Part shown: positions 1-7,660 of the stretch, in pieces
How positions within the stretch are numbered: the first letter of the stretch is position 1
Layout: every line of letters starts with the position of its first letter
Source of the DNA: LMUY01 sp964242925
GTDB taxonomy: Bacteria > Pseudomonadota > Alphaproteobacteria > Acetobacterales > Acetobacteraceae
Length of the DNA: 23,713 bases
Assembly (NCBI GenBank): GCA_964242925.1
Contig: CAXTBW010000071.1
Coordinates: 1 to 23,713, forward strand
Reading direction: 5' to 3'
Program-made: the position numbers and the translations under genes
The notes under the pieces: generated by a model
What the model saw: only the letters and a program-made list of their open reading frames with translations
The model's database searches: none
What the model was told of the DNA's origin: nothing

Positions 1-631
<631 letters not shown>

Positions 632-697
632 GGGTGTCCCTTTCAAGCAGGCGACAAGTCCGCCACGCCCCTGATCAGGCGATGTGGCATGATGATC

Positions 698-728
698 AGA
701 TGGTCAAAGCCGGCCCGCGCCTCAAGGG
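698..728 (-). promoter_or_regulatory. Putative heat-shock (RpoH/sigma-32) promoter of clpB
   Basis: Read on the minus strand, a -35 element CCCTTGAG (721-728) is followed by a 15-base spacer and a -10 element GACCATCT (698-705). This resembles the E. coli sigma-32 pattern of CCCTTGAA, about 13-15 bases, then CCCCATNT: 7 of 8 and 6 of 8 positions match. Transcription would start near 690, giving a leader of about 60 bases before clpB. The assignment rests on matching by eye; clpB being RpoH-controlled is established in many proteobacteria. Confidence 0.5.
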
Positions 729-758
729 GCGTGCGAGGTCATCACGACAGAACGCGCG

Positions 759-1628
759 TCAGGCGTAGTCGTAGAGGCGCGCGGGGTTGTCCACGAGGAT
801 GCGTTGCCGGGTCGCCGCGTCAGGGCACCATCTCGCCAGCCGCGACAGCAAGGCGCCCGCGTCTTGGCCGCCATGCGAGATGTGAGGCCAGTCAGTGCCC
901 CAAATCAGGCGCTCGGGCGCGGTCGCAACCAGTTCGCGCGCCATCCAGTCGGGCCGAGCCTGGTCGCCACCGCCCGCCACCCGGTAAGGCCCGGTCAGCT
1001 TCACCCAGCACCGCTCGCTGCGGGCGAGGTCCAGCAGTCGGCGGAAATCCTCCTCGACCAGACCCTCCTCCGCCGTCATGTAGCCCATGTGGTTGATGCT
1101 GAAATCAACGTCCAGCGCGGCCAGGTCGGGCAGCAGCCGACTTATCCACAACCCGGGCGCATAGAACTCGAGATGCCAGCCGAACTGCCTGGCGATCCCA
1201 GTCAACCATGCGATCTGCCCCCGGACGTCGGCCAGAGTGGCGCCTTCGCGGTCGGCCTTGAACAGATCGATGCGGAGCCCCCGCACGCCGCGCGCGTGAA
1301 AATCGTCCAGCAACGCGGGCGAGGCGTCGATGGGCAGGAAGACGACGCCGCGCGCCTGGTCACCCACCACGGCCATGGCGTCCAGGATGCAGCGATTGTC
1401 GGCGCCATAGAAGCTCGCCTGCACGAGCACCATGCGGTGCAACCCAAGCCGGCCCGCAACGGCTTGATATTGCTCAAGCGTGCCCTCGGGCTTGGCGTAT
1501 TTCGCATTCGGGCTGCTCGGGTAGCGGTCGATTGGCCCGAAGACATGCATGTGCGCGTCACAAGCCTGTTGCGGCATCGCGAAGTCCGGCGCGCTAACCT
1601 TATCCACCAGCCGCAACGCCTCGCTCAC
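759..1628 (-). CDS. Amidohydrolase family 2 TIM-barrel hydrolase (LigI-like)
   Basis: A 289-residue predicted metal-dependent hydrolase of the Amidohydro_2 family (COG3618), the group that holds 2-pyrone-4,6-dicarboxylate lactonase. The metal-site signatures are visible: DAHMH (H26, H28) at the first strand, H180 in INHMG, and GTDWPH (residues 244-249, D246 the likely catalytic base) near the C-terminus. KLTGPYR (210-216) is also typical of the LigI branch. Such enzymes open lactone or cyclic amide rings; the substrate here cannot be read from sequence. The GTG start at 1628 follows a GGAAG ribosome-binding site and lies 22 bases after the transglutaminase gene, so the two are probably co-transcribed. 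No signal peptide is seen, so it is cytoplasmic. Confidence 0.85.
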   Translation of the reverse strand: MSEALRLVDKVSAPDFAMPQQACDAHMHVFGPIDRYPSSPNAKYAKPEGTLEQYQAVAGRLGLHRMVLVQASFYGADNRCILDAMAVVGDQARGVVFLPIDASPALLDDFHARGVRGLRIDLFKADREGATLADVRGQIAWLTGIARQFGWHLEFYAPGLWISRLLPDLAALDVDFSINHMGYMTAEEGLVEEDFRRLLDLARSERCWVKLTGPYRVAGGGDQARPDWMARELVATAPERLIWGTDWPHISHGGQDAGALLSRLARWCPDAATRQRILVDNPARLYDYA

Positions 1629-1650
1629 CCAACTTCCGCCCCATGCCCGC

Positions 1651-2532
1651 TCAACCGACCGTCACCTGCACGTCCACGCTCATGTCGCCGAACGAGCCCG
1701 CCGGGCCCAGGAAGCTGCCCGAGATCGGCACCGCCTGTTGCGGCGTGCGGGCGACGCTGACGCGGATGAGGTTGCGCCCGGCAACCCAACCGTTGGTGGG
1801 GTCGAACTCCACCCAGCCGGCGCCCGGCAGGTACACCTCCACCCAAGCGTGGGTCGCGCCGCCACCGACGGCCGCCACCTCGCTGGCGGCCAGGCGCTCG
1901 TCATACAGGTAGCCGCTGACGAACCGGGCGGCCAGGCCGAGCGAGCGGACCGCCTCCATCATGAACACGGCGAAGTCGCGGCAGGCGCCGCATTTCGTCT
2001 CCAGTGTCGCCAGCGGGTCGTTGGTGCCCTCCGCTTGGCGACCCTCGTAGCGGAAGTCGGCCCGGATCGCCTGCGTCATCGCGGTGAGCATCGCCATGGT
2101 GCCGGTCTGGCCGCCCGTGGGCAAAAATCGATGGGCCCACGAGTCCAGTTTGCGGTCAGGATCGGCGTAGTGGCGCTCGATGGATCGCGCCAGGTCGGGC
2201 ACTTCGGCCGACGTGTAGCTGAACGGGAAGGCCTCGGCCTGCGGATCGAGCGGCAGGTCCGCGCGAGTCGGATAGTGCCGCAGATCGAGGGTTGAGACGA
2301 TCTTCAACCGGTCGGCTTGGGGGTAGTCGGAAAATCCCAGGTAGCATACCGAGTTGCCGAATACGTCGTGCGCCCACCGGGTGGTGCGAGCGGGTGGAGA
2401 GACGGTCAGCTCGGTCTCGAGCAGCCGCAGATCGTGGCTATCACGCGGTCGCAGCATCAGCCGGTGGGCCAATAGGCTCACCGGCTGCGTGTAGTGGTAT
2501 TCAGTCTCGTGCCGGACCCGGACGCGGGGCAC
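1651..2532 (-). CDS. Transglutaminase-like cysteine protease family protein
   Basis: A 293-residue protein with the bacterial transglutaminase-like layout: an N-terminal beta-rich domain (about 1-90, beginning VRHETEYHYTQPV) and a transglutaminase core. The triad is intact: C184 in GACRDF, H228 in THAWVEV and D244 in FDPTNG. Proteins of this group (COG1305) are mostly cytoplasmic peptidases or amidases of unknown substrate, often found beside ATP-grasp/alpha-E proteins, which are absent here. Translation begins at a GTG. In the 106-base gap upstream, a TACAAT -10-like box lies on the minus strand at 2570-2575 with only a poor -35, so a separate promoter is possible but weak. The amidohydrolase follows 22 bases downstream. 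Confidence 0.88.
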   Translation of the reverse strand: MPRVRVRHETEYHYTQPVSLLAHRLMLRPRDSHDLRLLETELTVSPPARTTRWAHDVFGNSVCYLGFSDYPQADRLKIVSTLDLRHYPTRADLPLDPQAEAFPFSYTSAEVPDLARSIERHYADPDRKLDSWAHRFLPTGGQTGTMAMLTAMTQAIRADFRYEGRQAEGTNDPLATLETKCGACRDFAVFMMEAVRSLGLAARFVSGYLYDERLAASEVAAVGGGATHAWVEVYLPGAGWVEFDPTNGWVAGRNLIRVSVARTPQQAVPISGSFLGPAGSFGDMSVDVQVTVG

Positions 2533-2638
2533 TTAACTGAAGTGCAACGTTAGTGGAAGCGTGAAGCGCATTGTAGCCTCTCGCGAGTTGACGGCCAGTA
2601 AAGAACGTAGTCTCGCCCAGCCCGGCAGCTCTCCTCGG

Positions 2639-3574
2639 TCAGCGCACGCAGAAGCCGCGCCGTCCGGACGGCGACGACCCGGTCTGGCTGGCCGGCACGC
2701 CTTCACCCCAAAGCACGGCCCGGTAGCGCTGGAAGCACGCTGCGCCCGCCTCCAACCGCATCAACGCGCCTTCGGCAATAGCTGGCGCAACGGCCGGGTC
2801 AGCCGCCACCAGTGGATGCAGCGCCTCTGCGTTCCACGCCAATGAGTGCTTCACGTCCAGCACGGCATGCAAGTCAAAATAGTGACGGTCCTCCGGCGGC
2901 ACGCCCAGACGCTTCAGCCCTGTCGCGACCAGAGTCGCGCGGCTCGGCGCCGTCTGCTCGATCACGCCCAGCGCCCCAACTGAATGATAGGCGTAACGAC
3001 GGTTGCAGGCGAGTCCAGCCATGATGTTGGCCAGCGCCAGCGATTCCGGAACGGTGGATGCGAGGTCCGGATGGAGTTGGAGGCGCTCGGCGATCACCTC
3101 AAGCATCGGCCCGTGCATGCCCTTGGCGTTGCCGCGGCCCATCTCGTCCCAATAATTGCGCGCGATCTCGAGCTTGGCCCGTTGCGACAGCTTCACCTGC
3201 GTGAGCGCCGCCAGGTCGTCGAACCCGGCCTCGCCGGCCACCTCCTGGGTCAGGAACCAGCGCATCTCGTCCATCGAGGCGTGCTCGGCGAGCCAGGGGA
3301 ACAGCGCGTCGCCCTGCCCCGGGCCGTTGTGCTCCAGCGCCTCGAACCAGGCGACGAAGCCGTCTGCGTCGCGCGGCGCCTCTGTCGCCCGGGCGGACAC
3401 GGCGGCGCGGCGCTCCTCCAGCCACTCGCCCTCGGCCACCAAATGGTCGGCGGCCTCCGCGATACCCTCCCGCCAAGACGGGTCCGGCAACGCGGGGTTG
3501 AAGCGTTTAGCGTTGAACCGGGCCAAACGGGGCTGCAGGTCCGCGGAACTCAACATGGTCAGGCCGTCAGGCAT
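2639..3574 (-). CDS. Haem-oxygenase-like di-iron (HDO) family protein
   Basis: A 311-residue all-helical protein that looks like the iron-containing redox enzyme family (Haem_oxygenas_2, the HDO fold of UndA, BesC and the SznF central domain). Candidate metal ligands are spaced as expected: E111 in WFLTQEVAGE, D143/E144 and H154 in YWDEMG...GMHG, E206, and a final cluster H236, D240 and H243 in HAVLDVKHS. HDO enzymes bind two irons and O2 and cleave or hydroxylate amino-acid or fatty-acid-like substrates; many are still uncharacterised. The start at 3574 is 6 bases after the methyltransferase stop, so it is almost certainly in the def-coq9-methyltransferase transcript. A second in-frame ATG six codons on could be the real start. 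The family call is fairly firm; the substrate is unknown. Confidence 0.78.
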   Translation of the reverse strand: MPDGLTMLSSADLQPRLARFNAKRFNPALPDPSWREGIAEAADHLVAEGEWLEERRAAVSARATEAPRDADGFVAWFEALEHNGPGQGDALFPWLAEHASMDEMRWFLTQEVAGEAGFDDLAALTQVKLSQRAKLEIARNYWDEMGRGNAKGMHGPMLEVIAERLQLHPDLASTVPESLALANIMAGLACNRRYAYHSVGALGVIEQTAPSRATLVATGLKRLGVPPEDRHYFDLHAVLDVKHSLAWNAEALHPLVAADPAVAPAIAEGALMRLEAGAACFQRYRAVLWGEGVPASQTGSSPSGRRGFCVR

Positions 3575-3580
3575 GAATAG

Positions 3581-4519
3581 CTACCCACTTCTTGTTGCTG
3601 TCAGCACAACGGCTGCAATTCGGTCTGTGCCTACGTAGGGGCCGCGCTCGAGTTCCTCGCCGAATACGTCCGGATCGACCTCGCGGTACTGCCATGCGCA
3701 GCCCGCAGCCTGGCAGCGTTCTACGGCGGCGGCCCGGAAAGCGTCGTAGCCGTCGACGATGGCGGCGCCCGTGTACAGCAGCAGCGTGCCGCCCGGGGCG
3801 AGCCGGTCCAGCGCCGCGTCCAGGATGGCGAGCGACAAGGCGGCGCCCAGCGGACCGCCGCCGTGTCGATATGCCCGCTCGGCCGGGTCGGCGAGGTAGG
3901 GCGGGTTGGAAACGATGAGGTCGAACGAGCCGTCCACCCCCGAGAGGATGTCGCTGCGCACCGCGCTCACCCGGGCCGCCCCGTTCAGCGCGGCGTTGAC
4001 GCGGGTCAGGCGCAGCGCGGACTCGTTGATGTCGACCGCGAGCACCTCCGCGCCCGGGCGGGACCTGGCGACGACCAGGGCGCCCGGTCCCGCACCGCAC
4101 CCCACGTCCACGGCGCGGCGGACCGGGCGGGCGTAGTCCAGCCAGGTCGCGATCGCGGCGGCGAAGCGGTAGGTGTCCGGACCGAAGAACACGGCGTCCG
4201 CGGCCTCGGTTGGGTAGGCGGAGTGCAGGAAGTGCATCCCGCCCAGACTGGACAGGCGCAGCAGGGACCGCGTGGAGTCGGCGCCGCCATGCAGCACGCC
4301 GGCGTCGCGCATCATGGCCACGGTGACGGCCGGCAGCGCGCCATCGCGGAATGGACGGCTCCACCCGAAGACGTCGGTCAGGCTGCTGCCCCAGGCATTG
4401 CCGGGGCGGCTGTTCACCCGGGCATGAGTGGCCGGCGTCGGTGTGACGAACTGGTACCCGCCGTCGCGCAAGGCGGCGGCGAGCCGGAGCAGAGCGGCTT
4501 CGTCGTGACTATGGCTCAA
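3581..4519 (-). CDS. Class I SAM-dependent methyltransferase (PrmC/HemK-like, NPPY motif)
   Basis: A 312-residue protein with a Rossmann methyltransferase core. The SAM-binding loop is DVGCGAG (138-144), the acidic ribose-binding end is AVDINESAL, and the catalytic loop is SNPPYL (204-209). NPPY is used by N-methyltransferases acting on glutamine, adenine or guanine, such as PrmC, RsmC and RlmG. About 110 residues precede the core and include a VFGWSRPF patch. I place the start at TTG 4519, whose last two bases overlap the coq9 TGA stop (TTGA); this matches the GTGA overlap one gene upstream. Longer in-frame extension would run back through coq9 and is not conserved-looking. Substrate unknown; the true PrmC normally sits with prfA, so this is probably a different specificity. 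Confidence 0.8.
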   Translation of the reverse strand: MSHSHDEAALLRLAAALRDGGYQFVTPTPATHARVNSRPGNAWGSSLTDVFGWSRPFRDGALPAVTVAMMRDAGVLHGGADSTRSLLRLSSLGGMHFLHSAYPTEAADAVFFGPDTYRFAAAIATWLDYARPVRRAVDVGCGAGPGALVVARSRPGAEVLAVDINESALRLTRVNAALNGAARVSAVRSDILSGVDGSFDLIVSNPPYLADPAERAYRHGGGPLGAALSLAILDAALDRLAPGGTLLLYTGAAIVDGYDAFRAAAVERCQAAGCAWQYREVDPDVFGEELERGPYVGTDRIAAVVLTATRSG

Positions 4520-5067
4520 GACCGGAGCATTCGACGGCGCAGTTGGCCGATCCGGCCCACGCCGGCCAGGCGGCGATCCAGGAACGCGAGCGTCGCCTCC
4601 GCGCCGTCGCTGTCGTCGCGCAGCCAGAACAGCAACGTGGCGCCATACACCGCGGCCAGGATCGCGCGCTTGGAATACCAGCTCCAATCCGCGCTGCGAT
4701 CCCCGGCGGCGTGCCAGATCGCATCCACCGTGCGGGCCAGCGTCCGGGCCGACGCGCCCGGCGCCATGGCGAGCACGGCCAGGCCGCGCCGAACCGCCTC
4801 GCGATGCGCGGCGTTGGCCGCCAGCCGCCCGGCGATCAGGGCCCGCACCCGGTCGGGCGCGCGGCCTTCCGTGACGGTCGGCATCCGCCGGTCTGTCGCG
4901 TCGGTCCAGGCTTCCACCATGTCGACCGGGCCGCCGGGGAACAGCAGGTCGGCGTCAGGGCCGGCCGCCTCGCGCAACGCGGCGATGGTCCAGCCGGAGA
5001 ATGGGACGGTTGCCGCCAGCGCATCCAGGGCGGCGTCGCGCTCCGGGGAGCGTTCCGGATATGTCAC
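4516..5067 (-). CDS. COQ9 family protein (ubiquinone biosynthesis)
   Basis: A 183-residue COQ9/RpsU-divergently-transcribed family protein. The C-terminal half carries the family pattern KRAILAAVYGATLLFWLRD followed by TLAFLDRRLAGV, the lipid-binding helical region that in mitochondrial COQ9 supports the COQ7 hydroxylase. In alphaproteobacteria the gene is typically found beside rpsU. Here def lies between them. The GTG start overlaps the def stop as GTGA (5064-5067), so translation is likely coupled to def. Length and motifs match the family, and nothing is missing. Confidence 0.9.
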   Translation of the reverse strand: MTYPERSPERDAALDALAATVPFSGWTIAALREAAGPDADLLFPGGPVDMVEAWTDATDRRMPTVTEGRAPDRVRALIAGRLAANAAHREAVRRGLAVLAMAPGASARTLARTVDAIWHAAGDRSADWSWYSKRAILAAVYGATLLFWLRDDSDGAEATLAFLDRRLAGVGRIGQLRRRMLRS

Positions 5068-5591
5068 GCGCCGTCCATCGCCCGCCCGAGCTCCTCATTG
5101 AAGCCGAACAGGCGGAAATCGGTCATGCGCATGGGGTAGAGGATCCCGTCGAGGTGGTCGTATTCGTGTTGCACGACCGCGGCATGGAAGCCGCCGGCCT
5201 CGCCGCCGATCGGGTTGCCGTCGCAATCGACGCCGCTGTAGCGGATGCGGGCCCATCGCGGGACGGCCGCGCGCAAGCCGGGGATGGACAGGCAGCCCTC
5301 CCAACCGAGCACCCGCTCCTCGCCGACCGGCTCGATCGTTGGATTGATGACGACGGTGTTGCCGATCGGCGGTTCGCCCGAGGGGTCGCGGCCCGGCTGG
5401 ACGCGGAACACGAACAGGCGCAGCGGCACGTGCACCTGCGGCGCGGCGAGCCCGGCGCCGGGCGCGTCCTCCATCGTCTCCATCATGTCGGCGACGAGAC
5501 GGCGGATCTCCGGCGCGCCGGGGTCGGCGACGGGGTCGGCGCGCCGAAGCAGGACGGGGTGGCCCATTCGGGCGATTTTGAGTATGGCCAT
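5064..5591 (-). CDS. def: Peptide deformylase
   Basis: A 175-residue iron/zinc peptide deformylase that removes the N-formyl group from nascent proteins. All three active-site motifs are present: GAGLAAPQV (motif 1), WEGCLSIPG (motif 2, cysteine ligand) and QHEYDHLDG (motif 3, two histidine ligands and the catalytic glutamate). It begins MAILKIARMGHPVL, typical for the family, at ATG 5591; an open frame continues upstream but is not conserved. It is first in a run of minus-strand genes (def, coq9, methyltransferase, HDO). The gene before it, rpsU, is divergent with 138 bases between starts. It is not paired with fmt here, so another deformylase copy with fmt could exist elsewhere. Confidence 0.95.
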   Translation of the reverse strand: MAILKIARMGHPVLLRRADPVADPGAPEIRRLVADMMETMEDAPGAGLAAPQVHVPLRLFVFRVQPGRDPSGEPPIGNTVVINPTIEPVGEERVLGWEGCLSIPGLRAAVPRWARIRYSGVDCDGNPIGGEAGGFHAAVVQHEYDHLDGILYPMRMTDFRLFGFNEELGRAMDGA

Positions 5592-5622
5592 CTTCCACGA
5601 CACATTGTGCCTGCGAAAGGCT

Positions 5623-5651
5623 TTGGCGAGGGGGCGTTGCCGTGCTATAGC
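5623..5651 (+). promoter_or_regulatory. Putative housekeeping promoter of rpsU
   Basis: TTGGCG (5623-5628) and TATAGC (5646-5651) are separated by exactly 17 bases, a good sigma-70-type arrangement for an alphaproteobacterium. Transcription would begin near 5658 and give a leader of about 72 bases. The leader contains a small hairpin, CCAGA (5666-5670) paired with TCTGG (5674-5678). Assigned by pattern only. Confidence 0.45.
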
Positions 5652-5729
5652 GCGGCTTCCGCTGACCAGAGGGTCTGGCGCGAACGATTTATCACGCCCG
5701 TATGGCGAGAGAGCAGGAGTAGGCGCCGA

Positions 5730-5933
5730 GTGCAGGTTCTGGTCCGTGACAACAATGTCGATCAAGCGCTGAAGGCGCTCAAGAAGAAGATGCAGCGCGA
5801 GGGTATATTTCGCGAGATGAAGCTGCGCCGGCATTTCGAGAAGCCGTCGGAGCGTCGCGCCCGCGAGGCAGCGGAGGCGGTTCGCCGCGCCCGCAAGATG
5901 GAGCGCAAGCGGTTGGAGCGCGAGGGCTTCTAG
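5730..5933 (+). CDS. rpsU: 30S ribosomal protein S21
   Basis: A 67-residue basic protein beginning VQVLVRDNNVDQALKALKKK and ending in an arginine/lysine-rich helix (RRARKMERKRLEREGF), as expected for bS21, which aids initiation on the small ribosomal subunit. The GTG at 5730 gives the usual bS21 N-terminus; an AGGAG ribosome-binding site at 5715-5719 is 10 bases upstream. A longer frame is open upstream but overlaps def and has no family match. It is divergent from def/coq9 and monocistronic. Its 3' end faces the 130-bp repeat and a convergent DUF3859 gene. Confidence 0.96.
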   Translation: MQVLVRDNNVDQALKALKKKMQREGIFREMKLRRHFEKPSERRAREAAEAVRRARKMERKRLEREGF

Positions 5934-5960
5934 CTCCTCGCCACGGCGTTTCGCACCATT

Positions 5961-6090
5961 ATGCCAGGGCTCGACCCTGGTATCCACGGTGTCTGAGCCC
6001 AACCGGCGCATCTCTATGGTGCTGTGAGAAGGCTAGCTACGGGTCACATCAGTCATCGTTGGCCGTGGGCGCCAGGGTAAACCCTGGCAT
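5961..6090. repeat. 130-bp paired palindromic repeat, copy 1 (REPIN/MITE-like)
   Basis: Two palindromes face each other in opposite orientation. The left one pairs ATGCCAGGG (5961-5969) with CCCTGGTAT (5975-5983) and is followed by CCACGG. The right one pairs GCCAGGGT (6071-6078) with ACCCTGGC (6081-6088) and is preceded by CCGTGG. The interior contains GGCGCATC 15 bases after CCACGG. The same plan with the same internal spacing recurs at 16126-16258. It fills the gap between the convergent rpsU and DUF3859 genes. No open frame of note and no T-run typical of an intrinsic terminator was seen; an RNA hairpin in the 3' end is still likely. Confidence 0.75.
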
Positions 6091-6111
6091 GCCAAGTTCC
6101 GACGGCTCTCC

Positions 6112-6642
6112 TCACGACGTGGGCGCCTCGCACCCGCCCGACGGCATGTGTTGGCCCGGCTCAACCGTGACATTGAACGTGACAGTCGCCAGCACGTTAA
6201 GCCCCGAGATGACGGTGAACGTCCACGTGCCCGGCACCAGCGACCAGGGCTCCTCCAGCGTGTAGCCGCTATAGCTCCAGTGATCGGCCGTCACCGAGCT
6301 GTCGTTCTCCTCGCGCGTGCTGGTTCGGCCGTCCGGCAAGGTCCATGTCGGATGGTCGAGCCTCACCTGGACCGGCCAGGCCATCGCGGGCGGCAGGCTG
6401 GCGGCGCGGAACTCGAAGCCGAACTGCTTGCAGAACGCGCCCTCGATGTCGGCGCCCTGGGTGATGTAGCGCGGATCGTGGACCGGCGTGCTGCCTACGA
6501 CGTTGCCGGGCTTCGGCGGAACGGTCGGCCCGGCGTCCCTGGCCGAGACCTCGCCAATGCGGCCAATCTGGATAGCGAGCGGATCAGCCAACGCAGGAGC
6601 GCTGGCCAGGATCATGGCGGCGCAGAAAAACAGCTTCCTCAT
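6112..6642 (-). CDS. Exported DUF3859-domain protein
   Basis: A 176-residue protein with a clear Sec signal peptide (MRKLFFCAAMILASAPALA, cleavage before DP), so it is probably periplasmic. The mature part resembles DUF3859: a predicted beta-sandwich with TREENDSSV, then YSGYTLEEPWSLVPGTWTF near the C-terminus. The family has no assigned function. The ATG at 6642 has an AAGGAG ribosome-binding site five bases upstream. It lies 32 bases downstream of the lipoprotein pair and is likely in the same transcript. Its 3' end converges on rpsU across the 130-bp repeat. Confidence 0.75.
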   Translation of the reverse strand: MRKLFFCAAMILASAPALADPLAIQIGRIGEVSARDAGPTVPPKPGNVVGSTPVHDPRYITQGADIEGAFCKQFGFEFRAASLPPAMAWPVQVRLDHPTWTLPDGRTSTREENDSSVTADHWSYSGYTLEEPWSLVPGTWTFTVISGLNVLATVTFNVTVEPGQHMPSGGCEAPTS

Positions 6643-6674
6643 GCCGGCTCCTTGCCCGAAAAAGCCCGGCGACG

Positions 6675-7142
6675 CTACTGCAGGAAGCCCCAACGCTCCA
6701 CCGCCGGCTCCGCGCTGGCCCACTTCCAGCCGTCGCGCTGGCGGCAGATGTCGACGGAATACCAAGCCGCCGCCTCGCCCTCCTCCTCGACGGAGAACAC
6801 CACCTCCCGGCAGGCGGCGAGCGGGTTGTCGATGGCGCGCACCACCTGCAGCTGCCCGTGCTCGTTGCCGAGCGGCAGGCTGTGCACCACGCGCCACGGG
6901 CCGGTCGCGCCGACCTCCAATCCACCTGCGGCGGCGGCGATCGCGTCCTGCTCGCCCTGGTGCCAACGGCGCGACACGGTGCGGATCGCGTAGTCGGATG
7001 CCGCCGCGGTCGCGACGCCCACGCCGAAGCCGATTGCTGGGTTGGCGGTGGCGCCCCCCGCCGCGCCGCCGGCCACCACGCCGATGATGTTGCCCGCGCT
7101 GGTGCAGCCGCCCAGCAGCAGCAGCAGCGCCAGCAATCTCAT
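6675..7142 (-). CDS. Putative lipoprotein, tandem paralogue B
   Basis: A 155-residue protein starting MRLLALLLLLGGCTSAG, a lipoprotein signal with lipobox LGGC and predicted acylation at C13. A glycine-rich segment follows (GVVAGGAAGGA, GFGVGVATAAA) that may insert in or pack on a membrane. The C-terminal half is soluble and ends WKWASAEPAVERWGFLQ. That ending, VVRAI and VFSV are shared with the gene just upstream, so the two are diverged duplicates. The ATG overlaps the upstream stop as ATGA (7139-7142). I do not recognise a named family and assign no function. Confidence 0.7.
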   Translation of the reverse strand: MRLLALLLLLGGCTSAGNIIGVVAGGAAGGATANPAIGFGVGVATAAASDYAIRTVSRRWHQGEQDAIAAAAGGLEVGATGPWRVVHSLPLGNEHGQLQVVRAIDNPLAACREVVFSVEEEGEAAAWYSVDICRQRDGWKWASAEPAVERWGFLQ

Positions 7143-7660
7143 TGCAGCGAGCCCCAGCGCTCCGTCGCCGGCTCGGCGGAGGCCCACTTCCATTGCGCCC
7201 CGTCGTGGCAGACGGTCGCGGTGTAGAAGGCGCGTTGCGGCTGGTGGTCCGCCATGGTGTCGACCGAGAACACGATCGCCTTGCACTCGATTGCGGCGGC
7301 GCCGATCGCACGCACCACGGCGACATGGCCGTGCTCGTCGTCCTCGATGGCGACATCGTGGGTCACGCTCCAAGGCGCCACGCCGCCCGGCGGCAGGTTG
7401 CCCGCAACGGCGGCGATCCGGTCCTGCTCGTAGCGATGCACCCGGCGTTCGGCGTATTGCAGCCCGGCATTGGCGCCGGCCGCCACGCCCAACCCGATCG
7501 CAGTCGCCGCCGTGGCGCTGCGGGTGACGGAGCTGGCGATCCCGGTGGCGGCGATCCCGGCCGCCTCCTGCGTGCCGCCCGCCAGCAGCGAGGAACAGCC
7601 CGGTGCTGCCAAAACGGCCAGCAACGGCAGGATTCGAACGGTGACATTCAGCAGGTTCAT
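7139..7660 (-). CDS. Putative lipoprotein, tandem paralogue A
   Basis: A 173-residue protein with a lipoprotein-type N-terminus (MNLLNVTVRILPLLAVLAAPGCSSLL; lipobox APGC, predicted acylation at C22). An alanine/glycine-rich stretch follows, then a soluble domain ending WKWASAEPATERWGSLQ, nearly the same as the end of the next gene. An internal YERR-like basic patch (AERRVHRYEQDRIAAVAG) corresponds to RRWHQGEQDAIAAAAG in the paralogue. The start at 7660 lies 41 bases after the ABC ATPase stop; the frame is open further upstream but the signal peptide fixes the start. Function unknown. Confidence 0.7.
   Translation of the reverse strand: MNLLNVTVRILPLLAVLAAPGCSSLLAGGTQEAAGIAATGIASSVTRSATAATAIGLGVAAGANAGLQYAERRVHRYEQDRIAAVAGNLPPGGVAPWSVTHDVAIEDDEHGHVAVVRAIGAAAIECKAIVFSVDTMADHQPQRAFYTATVCHDGAQWKWASAEPATERWGSLQ

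Noticed and set aside
3581..4519. Naming the methyltransferase prmC.
   Set aside because: The NPPY motif is shared by many N-methyltransferases, the N-terminal region is not the helical bundle sequence I expect for PrmC, and prfA is not adjacent.
5961..5983. The hairpin after rpsU as a classical intrinsic terminator.
   Set aside because: The stem is good but no run of T follows on either strand; it is better described as part of the paired repeat, with any terminator activity unproven.
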